From assembly GCA_937892105.1 (NCBI GenBank), contig CALAUZ010000365.1, positions 1 through 13,425 on the forward strand: 13,425 nt of DNA, read 5' to 3'. A program made the translations under genes and the position numbers. The first letter of the stretch is position 1. Every line of letters starts with the position of its first letter. Origin of the DNA: an uncultured Fretibacterium sp. GTDB lineage: Bacteria > Synergistota > Synergistia > Synergistales > Aminobacteriaceae. The notes beneath the pieces are model-generated. The model saw nothing but the letters and a program-made list of their open reading frames with translations. It ran no database searches and was not told the DNA's origin. Of the stretch, positions 1 through 8,085 are shown in pieces.

Positions 1-27
1 TCTGGTCTGGTCTGGTCTGGTCTGGTC
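1..27. repeat. TCTGG pentanucleotide tandem repeat (cut by window edge)
   Basis: Five perfect copies of TCTGG followed by TC, beginning at the first base of the window, so the true copy number is unknown. The unit is 5 bp, not a multiple of three, so copy-number change would shift a reading frame or alter spacing by a non-codon step. On the minus strand the unit reads CCAGA. The array falls exactly where a predicted minus-strand promoter (29-56) would start transcription. No gene in this window contains it. Confidence 0.85.
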
Positions 28-28
28 A

Positions 29-56
29 ATTATTGCAGAACTATTCACCTTGTCAA
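29..56 (-). promoter_or_regulatory. Minus-strand promoter reading off the left edge
   Basis: On the minus strand a perfect -35 box TTGACA (56-51) is followed, after 16 nt, by AATAAT (34-29), which is preceded by TG in the extended -10 position (TGCAATAAT). The predicted start falls near position 22, inside the TCTGG/CCAGA repeat. It would serve a gene outside the window on the left. A second extended -10 (TGCTATAAT, minus strand, 91-83) lies upstream but lacks a recognisable -35. Sequence match only; no transcript evidence. Confidence 0.5.
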
Positions 57-121
57 GTCCTTTCTTGCTGATATTTCATGAAATTATAGCACACACAAAA
101 ATTCTCCCCCATCAAAAGTTT

Positions 122-149
122 TTGTGCAGGAAGTACGTGCAAATATAAA
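122..149 (+). promoter_or_regulatory. Possible promoter for the 201-479 gene
   Basis: TTGTGC (122-127), 16 nt spacer, TATAAA (144-149). Only three of six -35 bases match the consensus, but the -10 is good and the site is about 50 nt upstream of the predicted ATG. No terminator is visible between the 201-479 gene and ilvC, so this promoter could also feed ilvC and ilvD. Confidence 0.3.
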
Positions 150-200
150 GTGAACTAGCTAGAATATTTGCCAGAATTTCCAGAAAAGGAGTGGTATCTC

Positions 201-479
201 ATGAAGATTGATACACGTTACGGAAGCATTTGGGATGAACTCCCACCAAGCTCAGTCAAGAAAGAACACAGACTCCCAAAGAATCAGCAGGAAGCTCTCG
301 ACTTTTACGAGGCCGCAGAATCCAGCATCCACGACTCACTCATGAAGACTATCGACGGCCACAACGACATGGTGCAGAAATCCTCACAGCTCCGACAAGT
401 CCAGCAGCGCAAACAAGCCCTCGAACATATAGAGCAACAACGTCAAGAAGAGCATACCAAGTTCTTGAAGAAGTCCTAA
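201..479 (+). CDS. Small coiled-coil hypothetical protein (92 aa)
   Basis: I do not recognise the family. The ATG at 201 is chosen because AAAAGGAG (184-191) sits at proper spacing before it; a TTG at 168 in the same frame has no such site and would place this Shine-Dalgarno inside the coding region. The product is hydrophilic and probably all-helical: no signal peptide, no membrane segment and no cysteine. Its C-terminal third (about residues 55-90) is rich in Gln, Glu, Arg and Lys with a coiled-coil look ([20 protein letters not shown]). It lies 73 nt upstream of ilvC on the same strand with no visible terminator between them, so co-transcription is possible, but nothing ties it to amino-acid synthesis. 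The composition could suit a scaffolding or flagellar-chaperone-like role; that is a guess. Confidence 0.7.
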   Translation: MKIDTRYGSIWDELPPSSVKKEHRLPKNQQEALDFYEAAESSIHDSLMKTIDGHNDMVQKSSQLRQVQQRKQALEHIEQQRQEEHTKFLKKS

Positions 480-552
480 AACTTCCAGCCTAAACTTTTT
501 CTGCTACAATAACCCAATCCTACATTTTCTACATACAAAGGAGTATACATTT

Positions 553-1572
553 ATGGCACGCGTTTATTACGAGAAAGACTGCGATCTAGGCAAACTCACC
601 GGCAAGAAAATTGCTATCATAGGTTACGGTTCACAGGGACATGCTCACGCTATGAATTTACGTGATTCCGGCTGTGATGTCATCGTCGGACTCTACAAAG
701 GCGGCAAATCTTGGCCAGTAGCAGAGAAGGACGGTTTCACAGTAATGACCGTCAGCGAGGCAACGAAAGCAGCAGACATCATCATGATCCTCATCAACGA
801 CGAGAAACAGGCAGACATGTACAAGTCCGAAATGCTCCCCTACCTCACAGAAGGCAAGACTATAGCATTTGCTCACGGCTTCAACATCAGGTACAAGCAG
901 ATAGTTGCTCCAAAGGGCGTTGATGTCTTCATGGCCGCACCGAAAGGGCCTGGCCATACTGTGAGAAGCCAGTACGTTGCGGGAAAGGGCGTTCCTTGCC
1001 TCGTTGCCGTTGAACAGGACGCGTCAGGAAAATGCCTCGATACAGCATTGGCTTACATTGCAGGAATTGGCGGCGCAAGAGCAGGTATCCTTGAGACAAC
1101 AATGCAGCAGGAAACAGAGACTGACCTATTCGGCGAACAGACAGTTCTTTGCGGAGGAGTTGTTGATCTCATGCAGTGCGGCTTTGAGGTACTTTGCGAG
1201 GCTGGCTATGATCCCGTCAACGCATACTTTGAGTGCATTCACGAGATGAAGCTCATCATCGACCTCGTGAACAGGGGCGGAGTTGCGGCAATGAACTACT
1301 CAATCTCCGACACGGCAGAGTTCGGCGAATACGTCTCAGGCCCCCGCGTTCTTCCTCATGAAGAAATCAAAGCCAACATGCGCAAGGTACTTCAGGATAT
1401 TCAGGACGGAACATTTGCCGGACGCTGGATAGCTGAGAACAAGAACGGCCGTACATTCTTCAACTCAAAGCGCGACCAGCTTGCAAAACACCCTATGGAG
1501 ACTATAGGGAAAGAACTTCGCGAGCAAATGCTCTGGAAGGACGGTTCAAGCCTCGATGAAGTGTCGAAGTGA
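553..1572 (+). CDS. ilvC: Ketol-acid reductoisomerase (NADP(+)), class I
   Basis: Cytosolic enzyme of branched-chain amino acid synthesis: Mg2+-dependent isomerisation and NADPH reduction of 2-acetolactate (or 2-aceto-2-hydroxybutyrate) to the 2,3-dihydroxy acid that IlvD uses next. The 339-residue length is typical of class I. The N-terminal Rossmann domain has the [17 protein letters not shown] signature (residues 24-40). The C-terminal knotted domain carries the metal/catalytic residues D191 and E195 (in [13 protein letters not shown]), E227, E231 and S252. The ATG follows AAAGGAG (537-543). The cofactor-specificity loop reads LYKGGKSW (47-54): relative to the common LRxGSxSW form, Arg is Tyr and the first Ser is Gly, while the last Ser is kept, so coenzyme preference may differ. 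ilvD overlaps its 3' end by 17 nt, implying translational coupling. Confidence 0.97.
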   Translation: MARVYYEKDCDLGKLTGKKIAIIGYGSQGHAHAMNLRDSGCDVIVGLYKGGKSWPVAEKDGFTVMTVSEATKAADIIMILINDEKQADMYKSEMLPYLTEGKTIAFAHGFNIRYKQIVAPKGVDVFMAAPKGPGHTVRSQYVAGKGVPCLVAVEQDASGKCLDTALAYIAGIGGARAGILETTMQQETETDLFGEQTVLCGGVVDLMQCGFEVLCEAGYDPVNAYFECIHEMKLIIDLVNRGGVAAMNYSISDTAEFGEYVSGPRVLPHEEIKANMRKVLQDIQDGTFAGRWIAENKNGRTFFNSKRDQLAKHPMETIGKELREQMLWKDGSSLDEVSK

Positions 1573-3223
1573 TAACATCAAGGCAGGCGTTGAACGCACC
1601 CCAAACGTAAGCCTGTTATACGCTCTTGGCCTCACGAAAGAAGAAATTTCGCGCCCAATAATCGGAGTTGTAAGCTCATTCAGTGAAGTAGTGCCGGGCC
1701 ATATGCACCTGGACAAGATAGCTCAGGCCGTAAAGGAAGGAATTTATGCGGCTGGCGGTACTCCGATGATGTTCCCTGCGATTGCTGTCTGTGATGGCAT
1801 AGCGATGGGACACGTGGGCATGAAATATTCGCTTGTGTCGCGTGATTTGGTTGCTGACAGCACGGAAGCTATGGCGATCGCGCACCAGTTTGACGGACTC
1901 GTTATGATACCGAACTGCGACAAGAACGTACCAGGTATGCTAATGGCTGCTGCGAGGCTTAACATTCCGGCGATATTCTGTGCTGGAGGGCCTATGCTTG
2001 CCGGACACCTGAAGGACGGAAGGCGTACATGTCTCAGCCATATGTTCGAGGCAGTTGGAGCGTATCATGCCGGAAAATTGGACGAGGCCGGAGTAGATGA
2101 TTACACGGAGAACGCCTGCCCTTCCTGCGGTTCGTGTTCTGGAATGTACACTGCTAACTCCATGAACTGTCTTACCGAAGCAATAGGAATGTCATTGCGC
2201 GGAAACGGAACAATTCCTGCCCCATACTCTGCACGAATAAGGCTTGCGAAATTGACGGGCATGAAGATTATGGAACTTGTCGAGAAGAACATTAAGCCCC
2301 GCGACATCATGACCGCTGAGGCATTCGACAATGCAGAGGCTGTAGACATGGCGTTAGGCTGCTCAACGAACACTATGCTTCATCTTCCCGCGATTGCACA
2401 CGAAGCAGGCGTAACTATTGACCTTTCCCACGCAAACGCAATCAGCGAACGCACTCCTAATCTTTGCCATTTAGCCCCCGCAGGCGATACATTCATGGAG
2501 GACTTGGACAGGGCAGGAGGAGTTTACGCTGTAATGAATGAGCTTGCGAAACACGGCCTCATAAAGACAGACCTTCTGACTGCAACGGGAAAGACAGTTG
2601 CCGAGAATATTGCAGGAATTGAGATACTCGACACCGACATAATCCGCCCCGTAAGCAATCCATACTCCTCAACGGGCGGTATTGCAGTTCTTAAAGGCAA
2701 CCTTGCCCCAGACGGCTGCGTGGTGAAACGTTCAGCCGTTGCGCCTGAGATGATGAAACATGAAGGGCCTGCGAGGGTATTCGACAGCGAGGACGATGCG
2801 ATACAGGCCATATATGCCCGTAAGATTAATCCCGGCGATGTAGTAGTGATACGCTATGAAGGGCCTAAGGGCGGGCCTGGAATGCGTGAGATGTTGAACC
2901 CTACGAGTGCAATCTGCGGAATGGGACTTGATACGAGCGTTGCACTGATTACGGACGGCAGATTTTCGGGAGCAACGAGGGGTGCAAGTATCGGCCATGT
3001 TTCGCCGGAAGCAGCTTCGGGCGGTAACATTGGGCTTGTTCACGAGGGGGATATTATTGCTATTGACATCAACAATTACAGAATTACCCTCAAGGTCTCA
3101 GATGAGGAACTTGCACGGAGGCGTGAGAACTGGATACCCAATGAGCCAAAGATTAAGACGGGATATCTAGCTAGGTATGCGAAACTCGTAACGTCAGCCG
3201 ATAAGGGAGCAATCCTGGAGTAA
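1556..3223 (+). CDS. ilvD: Dihydroxy-acid dehydratase
   Basis: Iron-sulfur enzyme that dehydrates 2,3-dihydroxyisovalerate (or the methylvalerate analogue) to the 2-keto acid, the step after IlvC in valine and isoleucine synthesis. At 555 residues it is the usual length of the shorter IlvD form. Both family signatures are present: [11 protein letters not shown] (residues 121-131) and [12 protein letters not shown] near the C-terminus. Likely cluster and active-site residues include C121 and the cysteines of [10 protein letters not shown] (187-196, with C194 the conserved ligand). The [14 protein letters not shown] block and [11 protein letters not shown] are also intact. The ATG at 1556 lies inside the end of ilvC and gives an N-terminus ([14 protein letters not shown]) matching the family's RSD-x-IKxGxER start; GGAAGG (1537-1542) is a possible ribosome site. 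Together with ilvC it forms a two-gene unit ending at the terminator at 3240. Confidence 0.97.
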   Translation: MKCRSDNIKAGVERTPNVSLLYALGLTKEEISRPIIGVVSSFSEVVPGHMHLDKIAQAVKEGIYAAGGTPMMFPAIAVCDGIAMGHVGMKYSLVSRDLVADSTEAMAIAHQFDGLVMIPNCDKNVPGMLMAAARLNIPAIFCAGGPMLAGHLKDGRRTCLSHMFEAVGAYHAGKLDEAGVDDYTENACPSCGSCSGMYTANSMNCLTEAIGMSLRGNGTIPAPYSARIRLAKLTGMKIMELVEKNIKPRDIMTAEAFDNAEAVDMALGCSTNTMLHLPAIAHEAGVTIDLSHANAISERTPNLCHLAPAGDTFMEDLDRAGGVYAVMNELAKHGLIKTDLLTATGKTVAENIAGIEILDTDIIRPVSNPYSSTGGIAVLKGNLAPDGCVVKRSAVAPEMMKHEGPARVFDSEDDAIQAIYARKINPGDVVVIRYEGPKGGPGMREMLNPTSAICGMGLDTSVALITDGRFSGATRGASIGHVSPEAASGGNIGLVHEGDIIAIDINNYRITLKVSDEELARRRENWIPNEPKIKTGYLARYAKLVTSADKGAILE

Positions 3224-3239
3224 AGTGCGAAATCACATA

Positions 3240-3273
3240 ATACCTTCCTTAAAAATCGGGAGGGTATTTTTTT
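3240..3273 (+). terminator. Intrinsic terminator after ilvD
   Basis: Stem ATACCTTCC (3240-3248) pairs with GGAGGGTAT (3259-3267), nine base pairs with one G-U, around a 10-nt loop, followed by a run of T (3267-3273). It starts 16 nt after the ilvD stop and should end the ilvC-ilvD transcript. Confidence 0.85.
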
Positions 3274-3315
3274 ATACTAATATTACGGTAAACCCAATCA
3301 ATACGGAGGTATAAA

Positions 3316-3480
3316 ATGCCAGATTACGACCCCTTGCTCACAATGTCAGCCTTCAACACTAAGAACGATAGAGGCATGACGGCTTTGAAGTGGGCAAAAC
3401 GCAATAAACATAATGAAATCGCTCAACTCCTCCATAATCATGGTGTAAAAGAATGTTTCTTTAGTTTACTGTTTGGTTAA
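3316..3480 (+). CDS. Ankyrin-like mini protein (54 aa)
   Basis: Short open frame with a good ribosome site: CGGAGG (3304-3309) 6 nt before the ATG, ending TAA at 3480. Residues about 18-45 read as one ankyrin repeat: the DRGMTALKWAKRN segment matches the G-x-TAL-x-x-A start of the motif, and NEIAQLLHNHGVK matches the second helix and following turn (x-I-x-x-LL-x-x-G). The last ten residues (ECFFSLLFG) are hydrophobic and not ankyrin-like. One repeat alone is too little for a stable ankyrin fold, so it may be the remaining C-terminal end of a lost ankyrin gene with a fortuitous start, or a genuine small partner of a longer ankyrin protein. It sits alone between the ilvD terminator and the rpmB promoter. 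An ankyrin gene also lies at the right end of the window. Confidence 0.55.
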   Translation: MPDYDPLLTMSAFNTKNDRGMTALKWAKRNKHNEIAQLLHNHGVKECFFSLLFG

Positions 3481-3532
3481 ACTGCGAAAACGGCAAGCAA
3501 ATTTTTGTGTACCCCTGAAAATTCAGCACTAA

Positions 3533-3541
3533 TGCTATAAT
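3533..3541 (+). promoter_or_regulatory. Extended -10 promoter for rpmB-pepA-ldh
   Basis: TGCTATAAT at 3533-3541 is a perfect extended -10 element, 43 nt upstream of the rpmB ATG. No good -35 box is at 16-18 nt, which an extended -10 can tolerate. A second TATAAT at 3548-3553 is an alternative. The rpmB ribosome site is GGAGG at 3569-3573. Confidence 0.55.
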
Positions 3542-3583
3542 ACCATCTATAATTTTTTCACAAGCAACGGAGGATTTATTATC

Positions 3584-3787
3584 ATGGCTAAATTTTGTGA
3601 ATGCTGCGGACGCGGCCCTGTCGCTGGAAATGCGGTAAGTCATTCAAACCGTCATACCCGCAGACGCTGGAACATCAACCTTCAGACCGTAAGGATTGAC
3701 GCAGGAGAAGGCGAGACCCTCAAAGTCCGCGTATGCACAAGATGTCTCAGATCTGGTTTCGTAAAGAGGGCAGTTAATGCAAATTAA
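3584..3787 (+). CDS. rpmB: 50S ribosomal protein bL28 (L28)
   Basis: Protein of the large ribosomal subunit, 67 residues, within the normal bacterial range. The N-terminal MAKFCECCGRGPVAGNAVSH and the following RHTRRRWNINLQ block are characteristic. Cysteine pairs at C5/C8 (C7 also present) and C51/C54 (VCTRC) make this the zinc-binding C+ form. Start chosen from GGAGG (3569-3573) with a well-placed ATG. The stop codon lies inside pepA: the two genes overlap by 11 nt in different frames, so aminopeptidase translation is probably coupled to that of the ribosomal protein. A strong extended -10 promoter lies just upstream. Confidence 0.97.
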   Translation: MAKFCECCGRGPVAGNAVSHSNRHTRRRWNINLQTVRIDAGEGETLKVRVCTRCLRSGFVKRAVNAN

Positions 3788-5213
3788 GCATTGGGAGAAT
3801 AACCCGGCAGATTCATTGCTTCTGCTCCTGACTGAGGAGGACTGCAATAATATCCCTTCCTTTGACGAGGATATACGGGAGATTGTTTCAGTCCTCGTTT
3901 CACGCAAAGATTTCAACGGCAAAAAAGGAAGCACTCTCCGCGTTCCTATGGTTGAGGGAACAATGTATCTCGTCGGCTTGGGCAAAAAGGAAAAGTCTTG
4001 CCTCAACATAATACGTGATTTTCTCGTGCAGGGTCTTCGCAATGCCGGTAAAAAACATTGCAGAAGCGTGTATGTCCCGTTGTCGCACCTTAAAGAGCAT
4101 GATGGGCTGTGCTTTACTCTGGGTGAGGCGGCAGGATTATGCGGGTACGTTTTTGATACCTACAAGACTAAGGATAAGGATTACGAACCTTTTGCGCTTG
4201 AAGAAGTGTATTCGGACGAGTATAACTTTGAGGATATTTCGGCGGGATTGAAGTTTGCGGAAGCCCAGATATTCGCACGGAGTATAGCTAATGAGCCAGG
4301 TTGCGCCGTATCACCGTCAGTTATGGCCGAAAAAGCGGAAGATTTAGCCCGTCAGTACAGCCTTGACTGTGAAGTTTGGGACGAGAAAAGATTACAGGAC
4401 GAGAAGGCAGGAGCATTGCTTGCAGTAGGAAGCGGATCGAAAAATCCTCCACGCCTTATACATCTTGCATATAAACCCAAAAATCCCGTGAAGAAAGTTG
4501 CGATTGTCGGAAAGGGTATAACGTTCGACAGCGGCGGCCTCAACATAAAACCTGACAACTACATGCTCACAATGAAGGGCGATAAGACAGGTGCCTGCAA
4601 CGTTCTGGGAATTATGAAGGGTGTTGCGGAATTAGGGCTTAATGTGGAGGTTCACGGCTTCATGTCATGCGCTGAAAATATGCCTTCAGGAAGCTCATAC
4701 CGTCCCGATGATATTATCCGTGCCCGTAACGGCAAGACGATAGAAATCAACAATACTGACGCAGAGGGAAGATTAGTGCTTGCAGACGCGCTTTGTGTTG
4801 CCAGCGAACTGAAACCCGATGTCATTATCGACATGGCCACTTTAACCGGAGCATGTGCTGTAGCGTTGGGGAAATACAGGGCTGGACTGTTCTCGAATGA
4901 TGACGAACTTTCAGGGAAAATTCTTGCCTCGTCGGAACGCAGGGGTGAGCCTTATTGGAGAATGCCTCTTGAGGACGAACATATATCCGAGAGCCTGAAA
5001 TCACCCTTTGCTGACCTTATAAACTCAGGACCAAGATACGGCGGTGCGATATTTGCGGCGTTGTTCCTGAAGGAGTTTGTCGGCGAAAATATTGCGTGGG
5101 CACACATGGATATTGCGGGGGTAGACTTCTGCGACAAGGAATACGGTATTTACCCCAAAGGTGCGACTGCTTTCGGCGTAAGAACGTGCCTGGATTACCT
5201 GAGGGGATTATAG
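3777..5213 (+). CDS. pepA: Leucyl aminopeptidase, M17 family (PepA-like)
   Basis: Cytosolic dizinc exopeptidase that removes N-terminal residues, notably Leu, from peptides. The family forms hexamers. 478 residues, slightly shorter than E. coli PepA (503). The N-terminal macro-like domain spans roughly 1-160 and the catalytic domain about 165-478. Metal ligands keep the family spacing: K246 and D251 (GKGITFDSGG), D269 (MKGDKTGA), D328 and E330 (NNTDAEGRL). Catalytic K258 and R332 are also present, so the enzyme should be active. The ATG at 3777 lies in the end of rpmB, with AGAGGG (3765-3770) as ribosome site. ldh starts 3 nt after its stop. A link to peptide and amino-acid catabolism is plausible for a Synergistota host, since many members ferment amino acids. 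Confidence 0.95.
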   Translation: MQIKHWENNPADSLLLLLTEEDCNNIPSFDEDIREIVSVLVSRKDFNGKKGSTLRVPMVEGTMYLVGLGKKEKSCLNIIRDFLVQGLRNAGKKHCRSVYVPLSHLKEHDGLCFTLGEAAGLCGYVFDTYKTKDKDYEPFALEEVYSDEYNFEDISAGLKFAEAQIFARSIANEPGCAVSPSVMAEKAEDLARQYSLDCEVWDEKRLQDEKAGALLAVGSGSKNPPRLIHLAYKPKNPVKKVAIVGKGITFDSGGLNIKPDNYMLTMKGDKTGACNVLGIMKGVAELGLNVEVHGFMSCAENMPSGSSYRPDDIIRARNGKTIEINNTDAEGRLVLADALCVASELKPDVIIDMATLTGACAVALGKYRAGLFSNDDELSGKILASSERRGEPYWRMPLEDEHISESLKSPFADLINSGPRYGGAIFAALFLKEFVGENIAWAHMDIAGVDFCDKEYGIYPKGATAFGVRTCLDYLRGL

Positions 5214-5216
5214 AGA

Positions 5217-6164
5217 ATGGCTGGAATAAACCTGCGTAAAGCTGCTGTAATAGGCTGTGGATTTGTCGGGAGCGCAAGTGCTTTTGCCCTTATGCAGAGC
5301 GGACTGTTCTCGGAGATGGTTATGCTCGATGTTGACCGTGAACGTGCAGAGGGCGAGGCTTTGGACATTGGACACGGAATGCCTTTAGCGCGGCCAATGA
5401 AGATATGCGCTGGGGATTATGACGACATAACAGACGCGGCAATAATTGTTGTTACAGCCGGTGCGAACCAGAAACCGGGAGAGACACGGCTTGACCTTGT
5501 GAAGAAGAATGTCGGCGTGTTCAAATCCATAATGCCGGAAATTGCAAAACGCAACTTCAAGGGTATTCTGTTAATTGTCGCAAATCCTGTAGATATTCTG
5601 ACATACGCTGCGGCCAAACTCTCTGGTCTTCCCCCGAAACGCGTAATCGGTTCAGGAACAGTGCTTGATACTGCTAGGCTGAAATATCTCCTGTCTGAAC
5701 ATCTAGGTGTGGACAGCAGGAGCATTCATGCCTACATTATCGGAGAACACGGGGACAGTGAATTTGCGGCGTGGTCGAGCGCGAATGTTTCAGGAGTTCC
5801 GCTGTATGACTTCTGCAAGATGAGGGGACATACACATTTTGAGGAGGCTTCGCGGAAGATCGAGGACAGCGTAAGGAACAGTGCATACGAGATAATCAAG
5901 CGCAAACATGCAACGTATTACGGAATAGCGATGGCTGTTAAGAGGATATGCGAGGCTATAATTCGCGATGAGAAATCCGTGCTTGCTGTGTCCAGCATAA
6001 TGCCTGATGTTTTCGGGATTGAAGATGTTGCGCTGAGTATGCCTGCAATCGTTGGGAAGGACGGAATAGAGGATTTAATCCCTGTGAGGCTTAGTGTTGA
6101 GGAACAGAGGAAGTTGCGGGAGAGTGCGGGTATCCTGAAGGGAGCAATTAATGATGTGTTATAG
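5217..6164 (+). CDS. ldh: L-lactate dehydrogenase (NAD-dependent)
   Basis: Reduces pyruvate to L-lactate with NADH, a fermentative redox outlet. 315 residues, standard for the LDH/MDH family. The N-terminal Rossmann motif is VIGCGFVGSA (11-20), with D38 at the end of strand two, indicating NAD rather than NADP. The active-site loop GANQKPGETRLDLV carries Q85, the pyruvate-specific residue (malate dehydrogenases have Arg there), and R91. D151, R154 and H178 (in GEHGDSE) complete the catalytic set. These residues favour lactate over malate dehydrogenase. Start ATG at 5217 follows GAGGGG (5201-5206). It is tightly joined to pepA, probably in one transcript with rpmB. A hairpin overlaps its 3' end. 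Confidence 0.95.
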   Translation: MAGINLRKAAVIGCGFVGSASAFALMQSGLFSEMVMLDVDRERAEGEALDIGHGMPLARPMKICAGDYDDITDAAIIVVTAGANQKPGETRLDLVKKNVGVFKSIMPEIAKRNFKGILLIVANPVDILTYAAAKLSGLPPKRVIGSGTVLDTARLKYLLSEHLGVDSRSIHAYIIGEHGDSEFAAWSSANVSGVPLYDFCKMRGHTHFEEASRKIEDSVRNSAYEIIKRKHATYYGIAMAVKRICEAIIRDEKSVLAVSSIMPDVFGIEDVALSMPAIVGKDGIEDLIPVRLSVEEQRKLRESAGILKGAINDVL

Positions 6165-6179
6165 CTCCCGTAATATTTT
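6140..6179 (+). terminator. Possible terminator at the end of ldh
   Basis: GGGAGC (6140-6145) pairs perfectly with GCTCCC (6164-6169), with an 18-nt loop that contains the ldh stop codon. It is followed by GTAATATTTTCC, a weak U-rich tract. The short stem and long loop make it marginal. Confidence 0.4.
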
Positions 6180-6233
6180 CCTATATAATTGCTAAACTAT
6201 TGTGGTCTTTGTGCGTTCTGAAAGGAGAAAATC

Positions 6234-7202
6234 GTGAACCTAAAACTTGAAATCCCGGAGAGTTTTTTTCAGGGCGAGGAACGTTCAGGGTATTATGTTT
6301 CGCCGGAAATGAAGAAGGTTTGGGCGGTTGAGCTGGATCTGCTGAATGAATTTGCGCGTGTATGTGATAAGTATAACCTGAAATGGTACATAGCATACGG
6401 GACTTTATTGGGAGCGGTGAGGCATAAAGGATTTGTTTCCTGGGATGACGATGTTGATATCATGATGATGCGCAGTGATTACGAAAGGCTATGTGAGATT
6501 TCCGAAGAAGAATTCCAGCACCCTTATTATCTGCAATCTCCACTCAATGACGTTGAAAGAATACAAGATTTTGCAAAACTCCACAATGAAGATACATCGT
6601 TATTTGAAGATGATGAATATCAGCTACTAAAAATTGGGGAAAAGTTCAGCTATGCTTCAGGGATATACATTGACATATTCCCACTTTATGATATTCCTGA
6701 TGATGACCGCACTTTCATGAAGATATACAAAAAGGCAACTTTTCTAAAGTGGGCAGAGCGTAAAGTACGCGGCTTATCCGACAAGTATTATCATACCTCT
6801 CCTAAGAAATGGAAGCGTATATTGAAAGCCTTACTTCATTATGTCCTGAGGCCGTTGCAACTTTCTAAAGTATGTAGCAAAATATTCCATCTGTACATGA
6901 ATACTATAAGTTCATATGTATACCCACAAAGCAAAAGAGTAGCTGACTTCTGGCCTATATTGGTTCCGGGATATCTTCAGAGAATGGGATTGCCGCGTTC
7001 ATATTTTGCTCAAACAACTTATCTCTCTTTTGAGATGCTCAACCTTCCTGCACCGTCATGCTATGAGGAGCTACTGCATCAATGGTTTGGGGAGTGGCAA
7101 ACACCCAAAAAAACGCATGTTCACGGCAAATTTTACGATACTGAGCGTTCATACAAATACTATCTTGAAAATGGCCTACTTCTAGAAGCCAGCAAGCTGT
7201 AA
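6234..7202 (+). CDS. LicD family phosphotransferase
   Basis: Member of the LicD family (nucleotidyltransferase-fold enzymes that transfer phosphocholine or related phospho-alcohols onto cell-surface glycans). Residues 33-80 hold the signature: ELDLLNEFARVCDKYNLKWY, then GTLLGAVRHKGFVSWDDDVD with the acidic cluster D71, D72, D73 and D75 for metal and nucleotide binding. A second conserved block, GIYIDIFPLYD (143-153), follows. The C-terminal 170 residues are basic and aromatic and less conserved. GTG start at 6234 after AAAGGAG (6221-6227). 322 residues, no signal peptide, so a cytoplasmic or membrane-peripheral role is expected. The true donor and acceptor cannot be read from sequence. A TATAAT at 6184-6189 lacks a good -35. 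It is more AT-rich than the genes before it, which is common in surface-glycan genes. A probable glycosyltransferase scrap lies beyond the IS to its right, so a surface-glycan locus may once have stood here. Confidence 0.88.
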   Translation: MNLKLEIPESFFQGEERSGYYVSPEMKKVWAVELDLLNEFARVCDKYNLKWYIAYGTLLGAVRHKGFVSWDDDVDIMMMRSDYERLCEISEEEFQHPYYLQSPLNDVERIQDFAKLHNEDTSLFEDDEYQLLKIGEKFSYASGIYIDIFPLYDIPDDDRTFMKIYKKATFLKWAERKVRGLSDKYYHTSPKKWKRILKALLHYVLRPLQLSKVCSKIFHLYMNTISSYVYPQSKRVADFWPILVPGYLQRMGLPRSYFAQTTYLSFEMLNLPAPSCYEELLHQWFGEWQTPKKTHVHGKFYDTERSYKYYLENGLLLEASKL

Positions 7203-7220
7203 CAGAAAAAATTTATGTTA

Positions 7221-7254
7221 ATAAGCACTATCCCAGAGGCATGAATGTGCTTAT
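7221..7254. repeat. Inverted repeat downstream of the licD-like gene
   Basis: ATAAGCAC (7221-7228) and GTGCTTAT (7247-7254) form a perfect 8-bp inverted repeat with an 18-nt spacer, 18 nt after the stop codon. There is no T run right after it, so it is a weak terminator candidate or a protein-binding palindrome. Confidence 0.45.
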
Positions 7255-7274
7255 GAGAAGTTTATATCTTCTTA

Positions 7275-7290
7275 GAACGTGTCTTCACAA
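7275..7290 (+). repeat. Left terminal inverted repeat of the IS5-family element
   Basis: Sixteen bases matching the complement of 8086-8101 with one mismatch (G versus C at the fifth base). The TTA target-site copy is immediately outside, at 7272-7274. Confidence 0.88.
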
Positions 7291-7331
7291 GGTTAATGCT
7301 TCATGATATTCTAATAAAAAAGGAGTTATAG

Positions 7332-8085
7332 ATGTATTCAAGCGATTTAACAGACGCACAATGGGAAGTCATAAAACCTCTGTTAGCTGGGATGAGAATA
7401 TACAAATGGAGCCAAAGGACACTGGTCAACGCCGTGCTTTATATAAATCGCACTTGGTGTCAGTGGAGAAATTTGCCCAATGATTTTCCACCATACAAGA
7501 CAGTCTTCAGTTTCTATAGTCGTGCTTGTAAAAAAGGATTGTGGGATGAGCTTCTTGTTCTACTTGTTGCTCAAACGCGTAAGCGAGCTGGGCGAAAACC
7601 TTCTCCAACATATGGAATAGTTGATTTCCAAAGTGTAACAACTGTCTATCACAGCAGTTGTCGTGGAGTAGATGGTGGGAAAAAAAATCAAAGGATGTAA
7701 ACGCCATATAGTTGTGGATACGATGGGAAATCTACTGGCTGTATGTGTACACGCAGCCAACCTTCATGATACGACAACTGGCTCAATCCCTGCAATAAAC
7801 GCATACATACAATACCCGACGATTGAGCGTTTTTGTGGCGATGTCGGATATAGAGGAACTTTCTAGGACGAGGTAGGTGAAATACTAAAAGTTAAGGTGG
7901 ACATATCCAAAAGAATTAAGCCCAGAGGCGGGGCTATACTGCCTAAACGTTGGGTAGTTGAAAGAACGTTTAGCTGGATTACGCATTCCAGACGTTTTAG
8001 TAAGGATTATGAATACAATGTTTTATCAGCCGAGACAATGGTAAAAATATCACATATAAATACTCTGTTACAGAGGTTATGTTAA
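7332..8085 (+). pseudogene. IS5-family DDE transposase, frame change plus internal stop
   Basis: The first frame (7332-7700) starts with the DUF4096-type N-terminal region (MYSSDLTDAQWEVIKPLL) and contains the first catalytic Asp (D98, IVDFQSV; the family usually has IDSQSV). At the A8 run (7680-7687) the reading must move forward one base to continue as GKKIKGCKRHIVVDTMG. The family sequence would need A7 here, so this is either a one-base insertion or a slippage site. The second frame holds the second Asp (CGDVGYRG) but stops at TAG (7864-7866), and the same frame then continues to 8085 with the catalytic Glu (VVERTFSWI). All three DDE residues survive. AGGAG (7321-7325) precedes the ATG. 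Frameshifting could in principle cross the A8 run, but the TAG makes a full product unlikely without suppression. Confidence 0.88.

Noticed and set aside
1..147. Plus-strand frame open from the window edge to a stop near 147, including the TCTGG repeat
   Set aside because: The translation is hydrophobic and irregular, with no domain pattern, and it overlaps the minus-strand promoter; too short to call a gene end.
2732..3043. Minus-strand open frames over ilvD
   Set aside because: Shadows of the ilvD coding sequence, which keeps all its family motifs.
3644..4042. Minus-strand open frame of 132 codons over rpmB and pepA
   Set aside because: Antisense to two well-supported genes, with no ribosome site or recognisable domain.
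5217..6164. Malate dehydrogenase instead of lactate dehydrogenase
   Set aside because: The active-site loop has Gln (Q85) in GANQKPGETR, the lactate dehydrogenase residue; malate dehydrogenases have Arg there.
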